Positions 8,747-17,103 of a stretch of DNA of 64,000 bases are shown here, piece by piece. Both the position numbers and the translations under genes were made by a program. This stretch comes from Acinetobacter pittii ATCC 19004 = CIP 70.29 (GTDB lineage: Bacteria > Pseudomonadota > Gammaproteobacteria > Pseudomonadales > Moraxellaceae). The notes below the pieces were generated by a model, which saw only the letters and a program-made list of their open reading frames with translations, had not been told where the DNA came from and ran no database searches. Location: NCBI RefSeq assembly GCF_000369045.1, contig NZ_KB849790.1, forward strand, positions 124,001-188,000. The letters are read 5' to 3'. The number at the start of each line of letters is the position of its first letter. Within the stretch, counting starts at the first letter, position 1.

Positions 8747-9142
8747 ATGACTGTAACCATACCTCACGATATCCAAAGTTCAGATTGTCAAAGAGTCAGT
8801 CAAGTGTTGGCTAGAGTTGGAGAGAAATGGAGTATACTCATTGTAATGACACTTGCATCACGTTCTCATCGCTTTTCTGAAATTAAAAGAAGTATCAATG
8901 GAATATCACAGCGTATGCTTACCTTATGTTTGCGTGGTTTAGAAAGAGATGGATTGGTTAAACGTACGGTTTATCCTGTAGTTCCACCTCATGTTGAATA
9001 TGAATTAACTCCATTGGGCCATTCACTTACAGAACCTGTAATTGCTTTAGGCCAATGGGCTCAGCAGCATATTGCGGATATTGATGCGGCAAGAGCTGCG
9101 TTTGATGCAGCTCAAGATAAACCAATTACATTAGATACTTAA
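8747..9142 (+). CDS. HxlR-family winged-helix transcriptional regulator
   Basis: A 131-residue DNA-binding protein. The single HxlR domain spans about residues 14-105, with VGEKWSILIVMTLASR at its start, the recognition region FSEIKRSINGISQRMLT and the wing VKRTVYPVVPPHVEYELT. One cysteine (residue 14, just before the domain) matches the redox-sensing Cys common in quinone-responsive members such as QorR/HypR. Being divergent from azoR, it probably controls azoR and itself. Its stop overlaps the stop of the convergent AraC-type gene by four bases. Confidence 0.88.
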   Translation: MTVTIPHDIQSSDCQRVSQVLARVGEKWSILIVMTLASRSHRFSEIKRSINGISQRMLTLCLRGLERDGLVKRTVYPVVPPHVEYELTPLGHSLTEPVIALGQWAQQHIADIDAARAAFDAAQDKPITLDT

Positions 9143-9993
9143 CGTAACTGCGAAGGACTTATGCCATAAAATTGTTTAAAGCGATGACTTAAATGGCTTG
9201 CTGAACTAAACCCACATACTAGGGCAATATCTTGCAAAGAAAGCTGAGATGACTGAATTAGCCCTTTGGCCTTGGTTAAGCGTCTTTGCATGACATATTG
9301 GTGAGGTGCCATATTCATGGACTGTTTAAACATATGAGCAAAATGGTATTCGCTTAAATTCACAACATTCGCCAAATCAGACAAGGTAAGTGCTTGATCT
9401 AGATGCCCTTCAATCCAGTCCTGAATATATTTGAGTTTATGAGGAGCGAGCCCACCCTTGATAGTAGGTTGTTGCCATTGAACACTGCTATATCTTCGAA
9501 TTAAATGGTTCAGCAATAAACTGGCAGTTGTACTCATTTGTAAATGGTTTGCTGAATCTTTCCAATCACAATCTAGCAAGAAAAACTGATAAAGCGCTCG
9601 AATCTTTTCGTCATCGTTAAAAACAACTTCGTTTAGTTCAATTTGATTAGGTTCTTTGTCCCATATTTTTTCGGCAACATCACGCAAATGTTGGTCGGTA
9701 TAATACAAGTGAACGAATTTAAGCCCACCACGTATGTCCCAAGTCGACTCCTGATGCTCAGGCAATAAGCAAAAACGCCCCGGCCCACCGCCGTTTTTCC
9801 AGCCTGCAGGGGTTTTTTGATAGCTTTCATAGCCATCTTGAATATAGAGACTTAAAGTGTGGTGATCGCTACAGACACTTACACGATCTTGCTGATTAGA
9901 CCAAAATGCAAGTTGCATATTCTCATCAAGCACCACAGTTTCGTGAAGCTTGGCTTTAGATTGCTGTAGCTGTTCTAAAGTTTGATAGGCCAT
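9139..9993 (-). CDS. AraC-family transcriptional regulator
   Basis: A 284-residue regulator with an N-terminal cupin-like sensing region (about residues 15-160) and a C-terminal pair of helix-turn-helix motifs: LSDLANVVNLSEYHFAHMFK and IALVCGFSSASHLSHRFKQF. It ends directly after the HTH domain with GISPSQLR, the usual AraC signature end. It is divergent from an EamA-type exporter 166 bases away and probably regulates it. No good ribosome binding site precedes the ATG at 9993. The effector is unknown. Confidence 0.87.
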   Translation of the reverse strand: MAYQTLEQLQQSKAKLHETVVLDENMQLAFWSNQQDRVSVCSDHHTLSLYIQDGYESYQKTPAGWKNGGGPGRFCLLPEHQESTWDIRGGLKFVHLYYTDQHLRDVAEKIWDKEPNQIELNEVVFNDDEKIRALYQFFLLDCDWKDSANHLQMSTTASLLLNHLIRRYSSVQWQQPTIKGGLAPHKLKYIQDWIEGHLDQALTLSDLANVVNLSEYHFAHMFKQSMNMAPHQYVMQRRLTKAKGLIQSSQLSLQDIALVCGFSSASHLSHRFKQFYGISPSQLR

Positions 9994-10159
9994 GCAAAAT
10001 TAAAACGAATATCATTGAGCTTAAGTTAACCATATTCAGCAAAATTCAGCTAGTTTAGATCTATAAAAAACGCAAGATCTTGCATGTGCAACACAAGAAT
10101 ATATACGTGAAAAATGAAGCATTCCTAGATACTTAAGCTTGGTAATCGAGGATGAAGTT

Positions 10160-11077
10160 ATGAATATTTTACTCTATGTTGCGGTGGTGTTGATTTGGGG
10201 AACAACATGGATTGGAATTGCCGTTCAAAGCCACTATGCAACGCCCGTTGTCGCAATTTTATGGCGTTTTGCTATTTCAGCCTTATTACTGTGGGTTGTT
10301 TTACTATTTTCAGGAAAATTACAGCGGATTGCTTTAAAAGATCATTTGTTCTGTATGCTGCAAGGCCTTTGTGTTTTCGGCCTAAACTTTATTTGTTTTT
10401 ATACCGCCGTTAAATATGTAAACAGTGGTTTAGAGTCTGTCATTTTTTCGATGGCTGTTTTCTTTAATGCTATTAATGCACTTATCTTTTTTAAGCAAAA
10501 ACCATCGCCAAACTTTGCCCCAGCCGCAATTTTAGGGCTCATAGGTATTGTTTTACTGTTCTGGCATGACCTGATTAATAGTCAGTTTAATGCACAGTTA
10601 TTGATGGGTATCGGTCTGTGTGCAGTAGGCACTTACGGTTTTTCTTTAGGGAACATGATTAGTGTTAGACACCAAAAACGTGGCCTAAATATTTTTTCAA
10701 CAAATTGTTATGCCATGACTTATGGGGCATTGGTGATGTTAAGTCTAGCTTTATTTACTGGCCAAGATTTAATGCCTCCAATGAATTTCCCATTTTTAAG
10801 CTCGGTACTTTACTTGGCTGTATTTGGTACGGTTATTGGGTTCTCTGCTTACTTTTCTCTTGTTGGACGAATTGGCGCAGCCAAAGCAGCGTATAGCACA
10901 TTGCTATTCCCTTTAGTTGCTCTAACAGTTTCTACATTCTTTGAAGGATATGTATGGACTATAAATGCTGTATTTGGAATTTTATTAATCTTACTTGGTA
11001 ACTACTTAATGTTTAGTAAGTTAGAAATTGGAAAAAAGTTATTTAATAGTCAAAAAAATTGTGAGAAGCAGGCCTAA
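10160..11077 (+). CDS. EamA/DMT-family transporter
   Basis: A 305-residue inner-membrane protein with ten predicted helices in two EamA repeats, beginning MNILLYVAVVLIWGTTWIGI; the WGTTW near the N-terminus is typical of drug/metabolite exporters. I chose ATG 10160 because GAGGA lies just upstream; the frame is open back to a TTG at 10139, which adds only a few unlikely residues. Such proteins export amino acids or other small metabolites. The divergent AraC regulator is the probable controller. The stop codon is embedded in the terminator stem. Confidence 0.85.
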   Translation: MNILLYVAVVLIWGTTWIGIAVQSHYATPVVAILWRFAISALLLWVVLLFSGKLQRIALKDHLFCMLQGLCVFGLNFICFYTAVKYVNSGLESVIFSMAVFFNAINALIFFKQKPSPNFAPAAILGLIGIVLLFWHDLINSQFNAQLLMGIGLCAVGTYGFSLGNMISVRHQKRGLNIFSTNCYAMTYGALVMLSLALFTGQDLMPPMNFPFLSSVLYLAVFGTVIGFSAYFSLVGRIGAAKAAYSTLLFPLVALTVSTFFEGYVWTINAVFGILLILLGNYLMFSKLEIGKKLFNSQKNCEKQA

Positions 11078-11093
11078 AAGCCTGCTTTTTTTA
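11066..11093 (+). terminator. Intrinsic terminator after EamA transporter
   Basis: AAGCAGGC pairs with GCCTGCTT over a 6-base loop, followed by seven T. The stem overlaps the last codons of the EamA gene and is the only terminator seen near the end of the convergent dehydrogenase gene. Confidence 0.85.
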
Positions 11094-11110
11094 TAAGTAA
11101 TAATTCATCT

Positions 11111-12115
11111 CTAGCAGCCCGTTTTAAGCATCAACTCAAAATCTTTTAAAGCCGCGGCTGCTGTGGCTAAAGGCGCAGATGCCCCTCCACTGACAACAAA
11201 TTCCCCCATTTCTTGCGTTAACGCCCGAATGCATTTATTGGAACCTTGCAGATGAGCAAAAGGATGATTTGCTGAAACTAATCTTAATTCAACACCGGTT
11301 TGAATTTGCTGATTCTTAATATGAATAAAACCGACCAGACGAGGAATTACATTTTCTTTTTTCCAATCACGAATATGATCGGCAGTCACATGACTAATTC
11401 CTTGTCTTGGAATATCTTGAATTTTTACATCAGCCCCCAAAACAGTATTGGCTAGTATCGTAATTTTGGCAGCAGTATCCCATCCATCTACATCGAAAGA
11501 GCTGTCAGGTTCTGCAATACCTTTTGCTTGAGCTTTTTCAAGAGATTCTGCAAACGCACATTCATGTTGCAACATATCATTCAAAATAAAATTCGTGGTG
11601 CCTGTAAACACACCTTCTATTTCTAAAATTTGGCAGCCAGCTAAGTTATATTCAAACAAATCAACAGTTGGTAAGGCAGCAGCTGTTGCACCGCTAAAAA
11701 ATAGTTTTTTATTGTGCTGAGGTGCCAAGTTAACTAATTTTTTACCATCTACGACTAAAGCACCTTTAGATACCGCAATCGCATTCATGCTATGTGTTAA
11801 AGCATAATCTAAATAAAATAGGCCTTTTCCACCTGTTACATAGTCACTTGGCCCTGTCTCAATAATGACATCTGCTTGAACCTGTTCTAAAAACTTCTGC
11901 TCAGTTAGGCCTGCTTGATATTGTGTTTTATCTAGCCACTTTGAAGCTTGTAAACCTTCTTGATCAATTAAGCCTGACGATGAGTTACAGACACCCACTA
12001 AACGGGCATCAATTTGATATTTTTGTTTATAGTAGGTCGTTCGATTTAAAAGGAGCTCTGCAATTTGTTGTCCAATCCGTCCAAAACCGCAAATTGCCAA
12101 GTTAACTCGCTTCAT
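11111..12115 (-). CDS. Homoserine dehydrogenase-like protein lacking the ACT domain
   Basis: A 334-residue NAD(P)-dependent oxidoreductase. The Rossmann start ICGFGRIGQQIAEL and the catalytic segment GVFTGTTNFILNDM ... DVDGWDTAAKITILAN are those of homoserine dehydrogenase, which reduces aspartate semialdehyde to homoserine. Canonical proteobacterial Hom is about 430 residues and ends in a threonine-sensing ACT domain; this one stops after the catalytic domain, so it would not be threonine-inhibited that way. It lies 109 bases downstream of the TauE gene on the same strand and may belong to the sulfide-linked operon, or be separate. A role in sulfur amino acid supply, or a different substrate, is possible. 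Confidence 0.75.
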   Translation of the reverse strand: MKRVNLAICGFGRIGQQIAELLLNRTTYYKQKYQIDARLVGVCNSSSGLIDQEGLQASKWLDKTQYQAGLTEQKFLEQVQADVIIETGPSDYVTGGKGLFYLDYALTHSMNAIAVSKGALVVDGKKLVNLAPQHNKKLFFSGATAAALPTVDLFEYNLAGCQILEIEGVFTGTTNFILNDMLQHECAFAESLEKAQAKGIAEPDSSFDVDGWDTAAKITILANTVLGADVKIQDIPRQGISHVTADHIRDWKKENVIPRLVGFIHIKNQQIQTGVELRLVSANHPFAHLQGSNKCIRALTQEMGEFVVSGGASAPLATAAAALKDFELMLKTGC

Positions 12116-12224
12116 ATCACTTTCTCAAAAATTTATATGGTTTAAATCAAATTTCCAAAGAGAATTTTAACATCTCGTCTTTGGAAAATTGCTAACTACA
12201 GAGATAGTTAAAATACTATATTAC

Positions 12225-13016
12225 TTAGATATTTGTTAGATTAACTATCTTAATGACCATATAAATTGCGACAGCAAAAACCATTAAAGCAAAGACTTTT
12301 TGCACAATTGCAGACGGAATAAAACGAATAGCTCTGCGCCCTAATAACATACCAACTGCACATGCGAGCGCAAACGCACTAGTAATGCCTACTGGATAGT
12401 GAAAACCCTCTGCAATATGCATCACAATACTCACTCCACTAATGAGAAAAATAATCATAAGTGACGTTGCCACAATGCTATGCATATCCAAATTTGTGAC
12501 TTTTCTAAGCGCTGGTACAATTACAAAGCCGCCACCAACCCCTAGCATGCCTGTTAAAAGCCCAGCAATAATTCCGATGCTGGCAAGAACGCTTCCCGTT
12601 TTAAAATTCCAGATAAAGCGCCCCGTACTTGGGTTAACCTGACACGGCGGGTTATGAAAGTCTGATACTCGGTTACTAATAAGTCGATAGCCCACTGTAA
12701 ACATGACCAAGCTAAACATTAACATGAGCCAAATAGGTGAAATCGTGTTAGCTATTAAAATGCCGATATGTGCCATAGGAGCACCAATTAGGGCAATCCA
12801 GATTGCAGCGCGATAACGCACAATCTTTTTAAATAAGCCTTCAATGGTTCCTATGAGAGTAGATAGCGCAACCGCCAACAACCCAATCGGTGCAGCTTGC
12901 GCCACACTCCAGCCTTGACTGGTCATAAGCGCGGGTACAGCAAGAATACCCCCACCAGCACCAGTAAGACCAAGTAAAAAACCAATCACGATGCCTTCAA
13001 CGACAAGTAATAACAT
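12225..13016 (-). CDS. TauE/SafE-family sulfite or anion exporter
   Basis: A 263-residue membrane protein with seven to eight helices and the duplicated TauE/SafE motif: GFLLGLTGAGGGILAVPAL near the N-terminus and GLLTGMLGVGGGFVIVPAL in the middle. Members export sulfite, sulfoacetate and related anions. It follows the SQR-fusion gene on the same strand after a 194-base gap that contains a tandem repeat. In sulfide-oxidation clusters a TauE protein commonly removes the sulfite made by the persulfide dioxygenase, which is the likely role here. Confidence 0.82.
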   Translation of the reverse strand: MLLLVVEGIVIGFLLGLTGAGGGILAVPALMTSQGWSVAQAAPIGLLAVALSTLIGTIEGLFKKIVRYRAAIWIALIGAPMAHIGILIANTISPIWLMLMFSLVMFTVGYRLISNRVSDFHNPPCQVNPSTGRFIWNFKTGSVLASIGIIAGLLTGMLGVGGGFVIVPALRKVTNLDMHSIVATSLMIIFLISGVSIVMHIAEGFHYPVGITSAFALACAVGMLLGRRAIRFIPSAIVQKVFALMVFAVAIYMVIKIVNLTNI

Positions 13017-13080
13017 ATCAAAAGCCTAAAATTGCATATACATTATTTGCAGTAGACTGCTGGTTAATGAGTGAGTAGAT

Positions 13081-13218
13081 CTCGTTTTCTTGCGAAGCTT
13101 TAACCGCTTCTCAGGACAAAGCGTTGCTTTATTTATCCTCTTCCACTCGAACATAGTTCTCGTCTTCTTGCGAAGCTTTAACCGCTTCTCAGGGTAAAGC
13201 GTTGCTTTACTTATCCTC
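13081..13218. repeat. Tandem 60-bp repeat, two copies spaced 78 bp
   Basis: Copy one (13081-13140) and copy two (13159-13218) match at 56 of 60 positions. Each contains two mini-dyads, GAAGCtttaaccGCTTC and AAAGCgttGCTTT. Copy two overlaps the last codons and stop of the SQR-fusion gene. The repeat lies in the SQR-TauE spacer of a presumed operon and could form hairpins in the mRNA. A diverged relative may be present at 33330-33375. Confidence 0.8.
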
Positions 13219-14866
13219 GCTCAGGTTTGACCATCCATTCGCGGCCTTTAAGCATGCCTTGCCAGTAAATAGGTGGCAAAATCTGTTCTTTAAGCAACCA
13301 TGCCAACCGAGATGGTTTTTGCCCATCAATCACCGATTTTGGAAAACTTGGGAGTAATTTGCCGCCGTAACCGAACTCAGCCAGAACGATTTTTCCACGT
13401 TCTACAGTAAGTGGACATGAGCCATAGCCGTTGTATTCACATAAATTTTGCTCACCTTTCAGTTGGGCTAGAACATTTACAGCAACGATTGGAGCTTGTG
13501 CTCGTGCGGCAGCAGCAGTTTTGGCATTAGGTGCATTCATCACATCGCCTAAAGCAAAAATATTGGCATGTTGTGTATGTTGTAAGCTTTGTGGATTTAC
13601 ACTCACCCAGCCTGCTTCATCAGTGAGTGTACTGGCACGAATAAAGTCTGGGGCTTGTTGCGGTGGAACAACATGCAACATATCGAAATCAGTCTCGACC
13701 AATGCTGCATTTTCATCGTTCACTACCTTAAACCATGCTTTTTTTGCAGGCCCATCTACTTTGACAAGTTGATGGTTAAAGTGCAGTTCTGAACCATATT
13801 TTTCGACATATTGCATTAGTGCAGGCACATATTCCTTCACACCAAATAAAACAGCGCCAGTGTTATAAAAATGGATAGAGATATCTTTGAGTTTGCCTTG
13901 CTTTAACCAGTAGTCAGCTGAAAGGTACATTGCTTTTTGAGGAGCACCCGCACATTTAATCGGCATAGGCGGCTGGGTAAAGATTGCCTTTCCACCGTTT
14001 AGCTGTTGCACCAGTTCCCATGTATAGGGCGCTAAGTCATATCGATAGTTAGACGTCACCCCATTTTTACCTAAAGTTTCAACCAAGCCTTCAATGCCAT
14101 GCCAATTGAGTTTTAAACCAGGACAGACGACTAAGGCTTTATATTGAATGGGTTGGCATCCTTCCAAAATAACTTGATTATGCTCAGGATCGAATCCGGC
14201 AACTGCTGCTTTCATCCACTTCACTTTTGAAGGAATCACACTTGCCATTGAGCGTGCGGTTACTTGTGGTTTGAAAATACCGCCACCGACCATGGTCCAG
14301 CCCGGTTGATAATAATGGGTATCTGCCGGATCAATAATCACAATATCTAAATGAGGTTCACGACATAAAAGACTAGACGCTACAGAAATTCCTGCTGCTC
14401 CGGCGCCCACAATCACAACGCTATAACAAGGAATTGTCGCTGGTTCATGATCACGTTTTAAAATACGTGGCACTAAGCCTTTTAAGTTAAAACCAAGTTT
14501 GTTACCTGCTTCTACTAACAGTGCTGCATCTTGTGGAGCAACTTCAGCCAAAGCCCATAAACTGATTGCACGCATACCAGAACGGCAATACGCTAAAACG
14601 GGCTTCTGAGCATTCTGATAAAGCTGCTTAAACTCGACAACTTGTTGGTCGGTAATTTTGCCACTGATAACAGGCTGATAGATTACGTTTAGGCCATGTC
14701 GCTGAGCTGCTTCTTCAATTTCAATCACATTGGGTTGATCTGCACCTTCTCCATCTGGTCGGTTACATATCAGAGTTTTTATTCCTTGGGCTGCAATTTT
14801 TGCAATATCGTTGGCAGTAATCTGGTCAGCAACATAAAAATCTTGATTAACTCGTTTAAGTTCCAT
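13211..14866 (-). CDS. Fusion: BLH/DUF442 phosphatase-like domain + sulfide:quinone oxidoreductase-like flavoprotein
   Basis: A 551-residue two-domain protein. Residues 1-110 are a DUF442/BLH domain with the Cys-loop YCRSGMRA (Cys94), a dual-specificity-phosphatase fold found fused or next to sulfur enzymes and thought to act in sulfur transfer. From residue 150 there is an FAD/NAD oxidoreductase with VIVGAGAAG at 151-159. Two cysteines in the SQR positions, Cys305 in PIKCAGAPQK and Cys484 in YGSCPLTVERG, support sulfide:quinone oxidoreductase activity, which makes persulfide and passes electrons to quinone. It is nine bases downstream of the persulfide dioxygenase gene, so the products act in sequence. 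The C-terminal codons overlap a repeat copy. Confidence 0.85.
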   Translation of the reverse strand: MELKRVNQDFYVADQITANDIAKIAAQGIKTLICNRPDGEGADQPNVIEIEEAAQRHGLNVIYQPVISGKITDQQVVEFKQLYQNAQKPVLAYCRSGMRAISLWALAEVAPQDAALLVEAGNKLGFNLKGLVPRILKRDHEPATIPCYSVVIVGAGAAGISVASSLLCREPHLDIVIIDPADTHYYQPGWTMVGGGIFKPQVTARSMASVIPSKVKWMKAAVAGFDPEHNQVILEGCQPIQYKALVVCPGLKLNWHGIEGLVETLGKNGVTSNYRYDLAPYTWELVQQLNGGKAIFTQPPMPIKCAGAPQKAMYLSADYWLKQGKLKDISIHFYNTGAVLFGVKEYVPALMQYVEKYGSELHFNHQLVKVDGPAKKAWFKVVNDENAALVETDFDMLHVVPPQQAPDFIRASTLTDEAGWVSVNPQSLQHTQHANIFALGDVMNAPNAKTAAAARAQAPIVAVNVLAQLKGEQNLCEYNGYGSCPLTVERGKIVLAEFGYGGKLLPSFPKSVIDGQKPSRLAWLLKEQILPPIYWQGMLKGREWMVKPERG

Positions 14867-14875
14867 ATTGCCACC

Positions 14876-15571
14876 TTATAATTGTGAAATTGAGCCGCAA
14901 GCCTGATTGGCAGGAAGTGCTTTATCGATTTGTTTTGGATATGGCAGATTTAAGTTATTCATTAATTCAATAAAATCTTCTCGTGAGCGATTCTGACCTA
15001 AACGTGAGTTATTTAAACGTTCATTACCAATTGTTGAAGACAGGCGACCTTTGTAATCGTGTCCCGGATACACAATAGTGTCGTCAGGTAGGCTAAAAAG
15101 TTGTTTATGGATACTGTCATAAAGTGTGCCCGCACTACCTTGCTGGAAATCGGTTCGACCGCAGCCGTCAATTAATAATGCATCACCAGTGAAAACCATG
15201 TTTTCAACTAAATAACTCGTACAAGCATTGGTATGACCTGGTGTATAGCGCGCTTCAATACTGAGGTTGCCAACTTTAAGCATGCAACCATCTGTAATTA
15301 AAATATCTCCGCAACTTACATCTGAATTACGGTGTAAAACCGATTTGCAATCGAGACGTTCCCGAAGCAAATTCGCAGCGGTAATATGGTCTGCATGAAC
15401 ATGAGTATCTAAGGTATAGATGAGTGTAAATTGATGCTGCTCTAACTCTTTTGCATAAATCTCTATATCTGATGCAACTGGGTCAATTAAAACAGCCTCT
15501 CGTGTTTCTTCACACCCAAGCATATATGTATAAGTCGAACTTTCTTTTTCAAAAAACTGCTTAAAGAACAT
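14876..15571 (-). CDS. MBL-fold persulfide dioxygenase (ETHE1/Blh-like)
   Basis: A 231-residue metallo-beta-lactamase-fold enzyme. The metal motif THVHADH sits near residues 56-62, with the second His in the GHTNACTSYLV segment, Asp in TGDALLIDGCGRTDFQQG, and the later YPGHDYKG. GRTDFQQG and the ending NLPYPKQIDKALPANQACG are specific to persulfide dioxygenases of the ETHE1 group, which oxidise glutathione persulfide to sulfite with mononuclear iron. It is the first gene of the minus-strand sulfide operon and has a sigma-54 promoter 38-53 bases upstream of its start. Confidence 0.9.
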   Translation of the reverse strand: MFFKQFFEKESSTYTYMLGCEETREAVLIDPVASDIEIYAKELEQHQFTLIYTLDTHVHADHITAANLLRERLDCKSVLHRNSDVSCGDILITDGCMLKVGNLSIEARYTPGHTNACTSYLVENMVFTGDALLIDGCGRTDFQQGSAGTLYDSIHKQLFSLPDDTIVYPGHDYKGRLSSTIGNERLNNSRLGQNRSREDFIELMNNLNLPYPKQIDKALPANQACGSISQL

Positions 15572-15608
15572 GATTTATACCCCAATAATTTGTTTCTTTC
15601 CTATATTT

Positions 15609-15624
15609 TGCAAATAAGATGCCA
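15609..15624 (-). promoter_or_regulatory. Sigma-54 (-24/-12) promoter of the sulfide operon
   Basis: On the minus strand the sequence TGGCATCTTATTTGCA gives the GG and GC doublets of a -24/-12 promoter at exact spacing (consensus TGGCAC-N5-TTGCW; one deviation, T for C). It faces the persulfide dioxygenase gene, placing a start site near 15598. The adjacent divergent gene encodes a sigma-54 activator, which strengthens the call. Confidence 0.85.
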
Positions 15625-15715
15625 ATTATTTAAAATTAAATAATAAATATAAAAATCAAATATTTAAAATAACAAGTAAAATTAAAGTTAGAAAACAGAC
15701 TCAGCTTGATGTTCC

Positions 15716-15755
15716 TTTGAAACTCAAGTATGTTTCAATGAAACGATTGTGAAAC
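15716..15755. promoter_or_regulatory. Candidate upstream activator sites (TGAAAC half-sites)
   Basis: Four TGAAAC/GTTTCA half-sites cluster here: TTGAAAC (15717-15723), GTTTCAATGAAAC (15732-15744, itself palindromic) and TGAAAC (15750-15755). They lie about 95-150 bases upstream of the sigma-54 promoter, the usual enhancer distance, and just before the activator gene. Binding by that activator is inferred. Confidence 0.5.
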
Positions 15756-15762
15756 ACATGAA

Positions 15763-17034
15763 ATGGCAAAGTTAAATTTTGAGTCAGAACAGGATTTTTT
15801 TATTTTATTTGAGCAATTAAAAGCTTTATTCCCAAATGCGAGTCTGTTTTTAGCAGAAACAACGACTCAAGCAATTCACTATAAATTTAATACAGACGAT
15901 ATTTCTGTAGAGAGCATGGCAGCGCTTACTCAAGACCATCATAATCAGTATCTTGAAATTAATACTCCTAAAATGAGAAAGCGATTCATCTATCAAGAAC
16001 ACGATATTTACATCGCAGAGCATCGCATTATCGGGAAATTGCATATTCTACAGCCCGTTAGCATAGAGAATGATATTGCTGATCAAGTAGAGCTAACAGA
16101 CCAATTGCAAGACTTGGCTAAAGTTTTCAATAGTTGCTCACCAGAAATGGCTCGTATGTTTTCAATCATTCAAAGAGTTGCTATTACTGAGTTTCCAGTG
16201 CTCGTTCGCGGCGAATCTGGTAGCGGTAAAGAACTGGTGGCACAAGCAATTCATGATTATAGCCAGCGCAAAAATAAGATTTTTGTAGCGATTAACTGTG
16301 CGGCCCTCACTGCCAATATTCTAGAAAGTGAACTCTTTGGACATGTGAAAGGTGCTTTTACAGGAGCAATTCGTGACCATAAAGGCGTGTTTGAACGTGC
16401 CGCAGGCGGAACCCTATTTCTAGATGAAATTGCCGAGATTCCTTTAGAGCTTCAGGCTAAATTATTACGAGTGTTAGAAACAGGTGAATTTACGCCTGTA
16501 GGTGGTGAAAAACCGATTCAAGCCAATGTCCGAATTATTACCGCAACACATAAAGCTTTACGCGAAGAAGCTAAAGCTGGACGTTTCCGTCACGATTTGC
16601 TTTACCGCTTGCGTGTGATTCCAATTTTTATACCACCACTCAGAGAGCGGAAAGTCGATATTCCACTGATTGTCGACCAGATTTTAAAAGAAAGCTCCAC
16701 TCAACTCGACACAATGCCTCGTCACGTCAATCAAAAAGCCATGCAAGTTTTATTGAACTATGACTGGCCGGGAAATGTTCGTGAACTAAAAAATACCCTG
16801 CTTTATGCGTTAACCATGGCAAATGGTAAGGATGAAATTGAAGTCGAAGACTTACCGAATGAGCTCTTAAATGCAGAGGATTACGTTAAATTACCCGAGA
16901 CAAATACAGAACTTAGTCCAGAAAATGTGCAAGCCGCTTTAGAAAAATATAACCATAACCTGAATATGGTCGCGAATATTTTTGGTATTAGCCGCACTAC
17001 TCTTTGGCGATACAGACAAAAGCATAAGCTTTAG
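15763..17034 (+). CDS. Sigma-54-dependent transcriptional activator
   Basis: A 423-residue enhancer-binding protein. The N-terminal 120 residues are a sensing region that I cannot assign to GAF or PAS with certainty. The AAA+ domain follows with Walker A GESGSGKE near residue 150, the sigma-54 contact loop GAFTGA near 197 and Walker [14 protein letters not shown] Fis-type HTH ends the protein ([20 protein letters not shown]). It is divergent from the sulfide operon and very likely activates it, paralleling FisR of Cupriavidus. Unlike FisR, the sensing region has no cysteine before about residue 125, so persulfide sensing through a Cys trio is not evident. Confidence 0.85.
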   Translation: MAKLNFESEQDFFILFEQLKALFPNASLFLAETTTQAIHYKFNTDDISVESMAALTQDHHNQYLEINTPKMRKRFIYQEHDIYIAEHRIIGKLHILQPVSIENDIADQVELTDQLQDLAKVFNSCSPEMARMFSIIQRVAITEFPVLVRGESGSGKELVAQAIHDYSQRKNKIFVAINCAALTANILESELFGHVKGAFTGAIRDHKGVFERAAGGTLFLDEIAEIPLELQAKLLRVLETGEFTPVGGEKPIQANVRIITATHKALREEAKAGRFRHDLLYRLRVIPIFIPPLRERKVDIPLIVDQILKESSTQLDTMPRHVNQKAMQVLLNYDWPGNVRELKNTLLYALTMANGKDEIEVEDLPNELLNAEDYVKLPETNTELSPENVQAALEKYNHNLNMVANIFGISRTTLWRYRQKHKL

Positions 17035-17103
17035 CTATGTATTTAGCTCATCTAAGGCGTATCATATTGCACTTGGTTAGGTTCGTTAGTTCAAAGGCTT
17101 TAT

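Noticed and set aside
13431..13772. Plus-strand 113-codon frame inside the SQR-fusion gene
   Set aside because: Antisense to a conserved flavoprotein with intact motifs; composition is Ala/Cys-rich from reverse reading.
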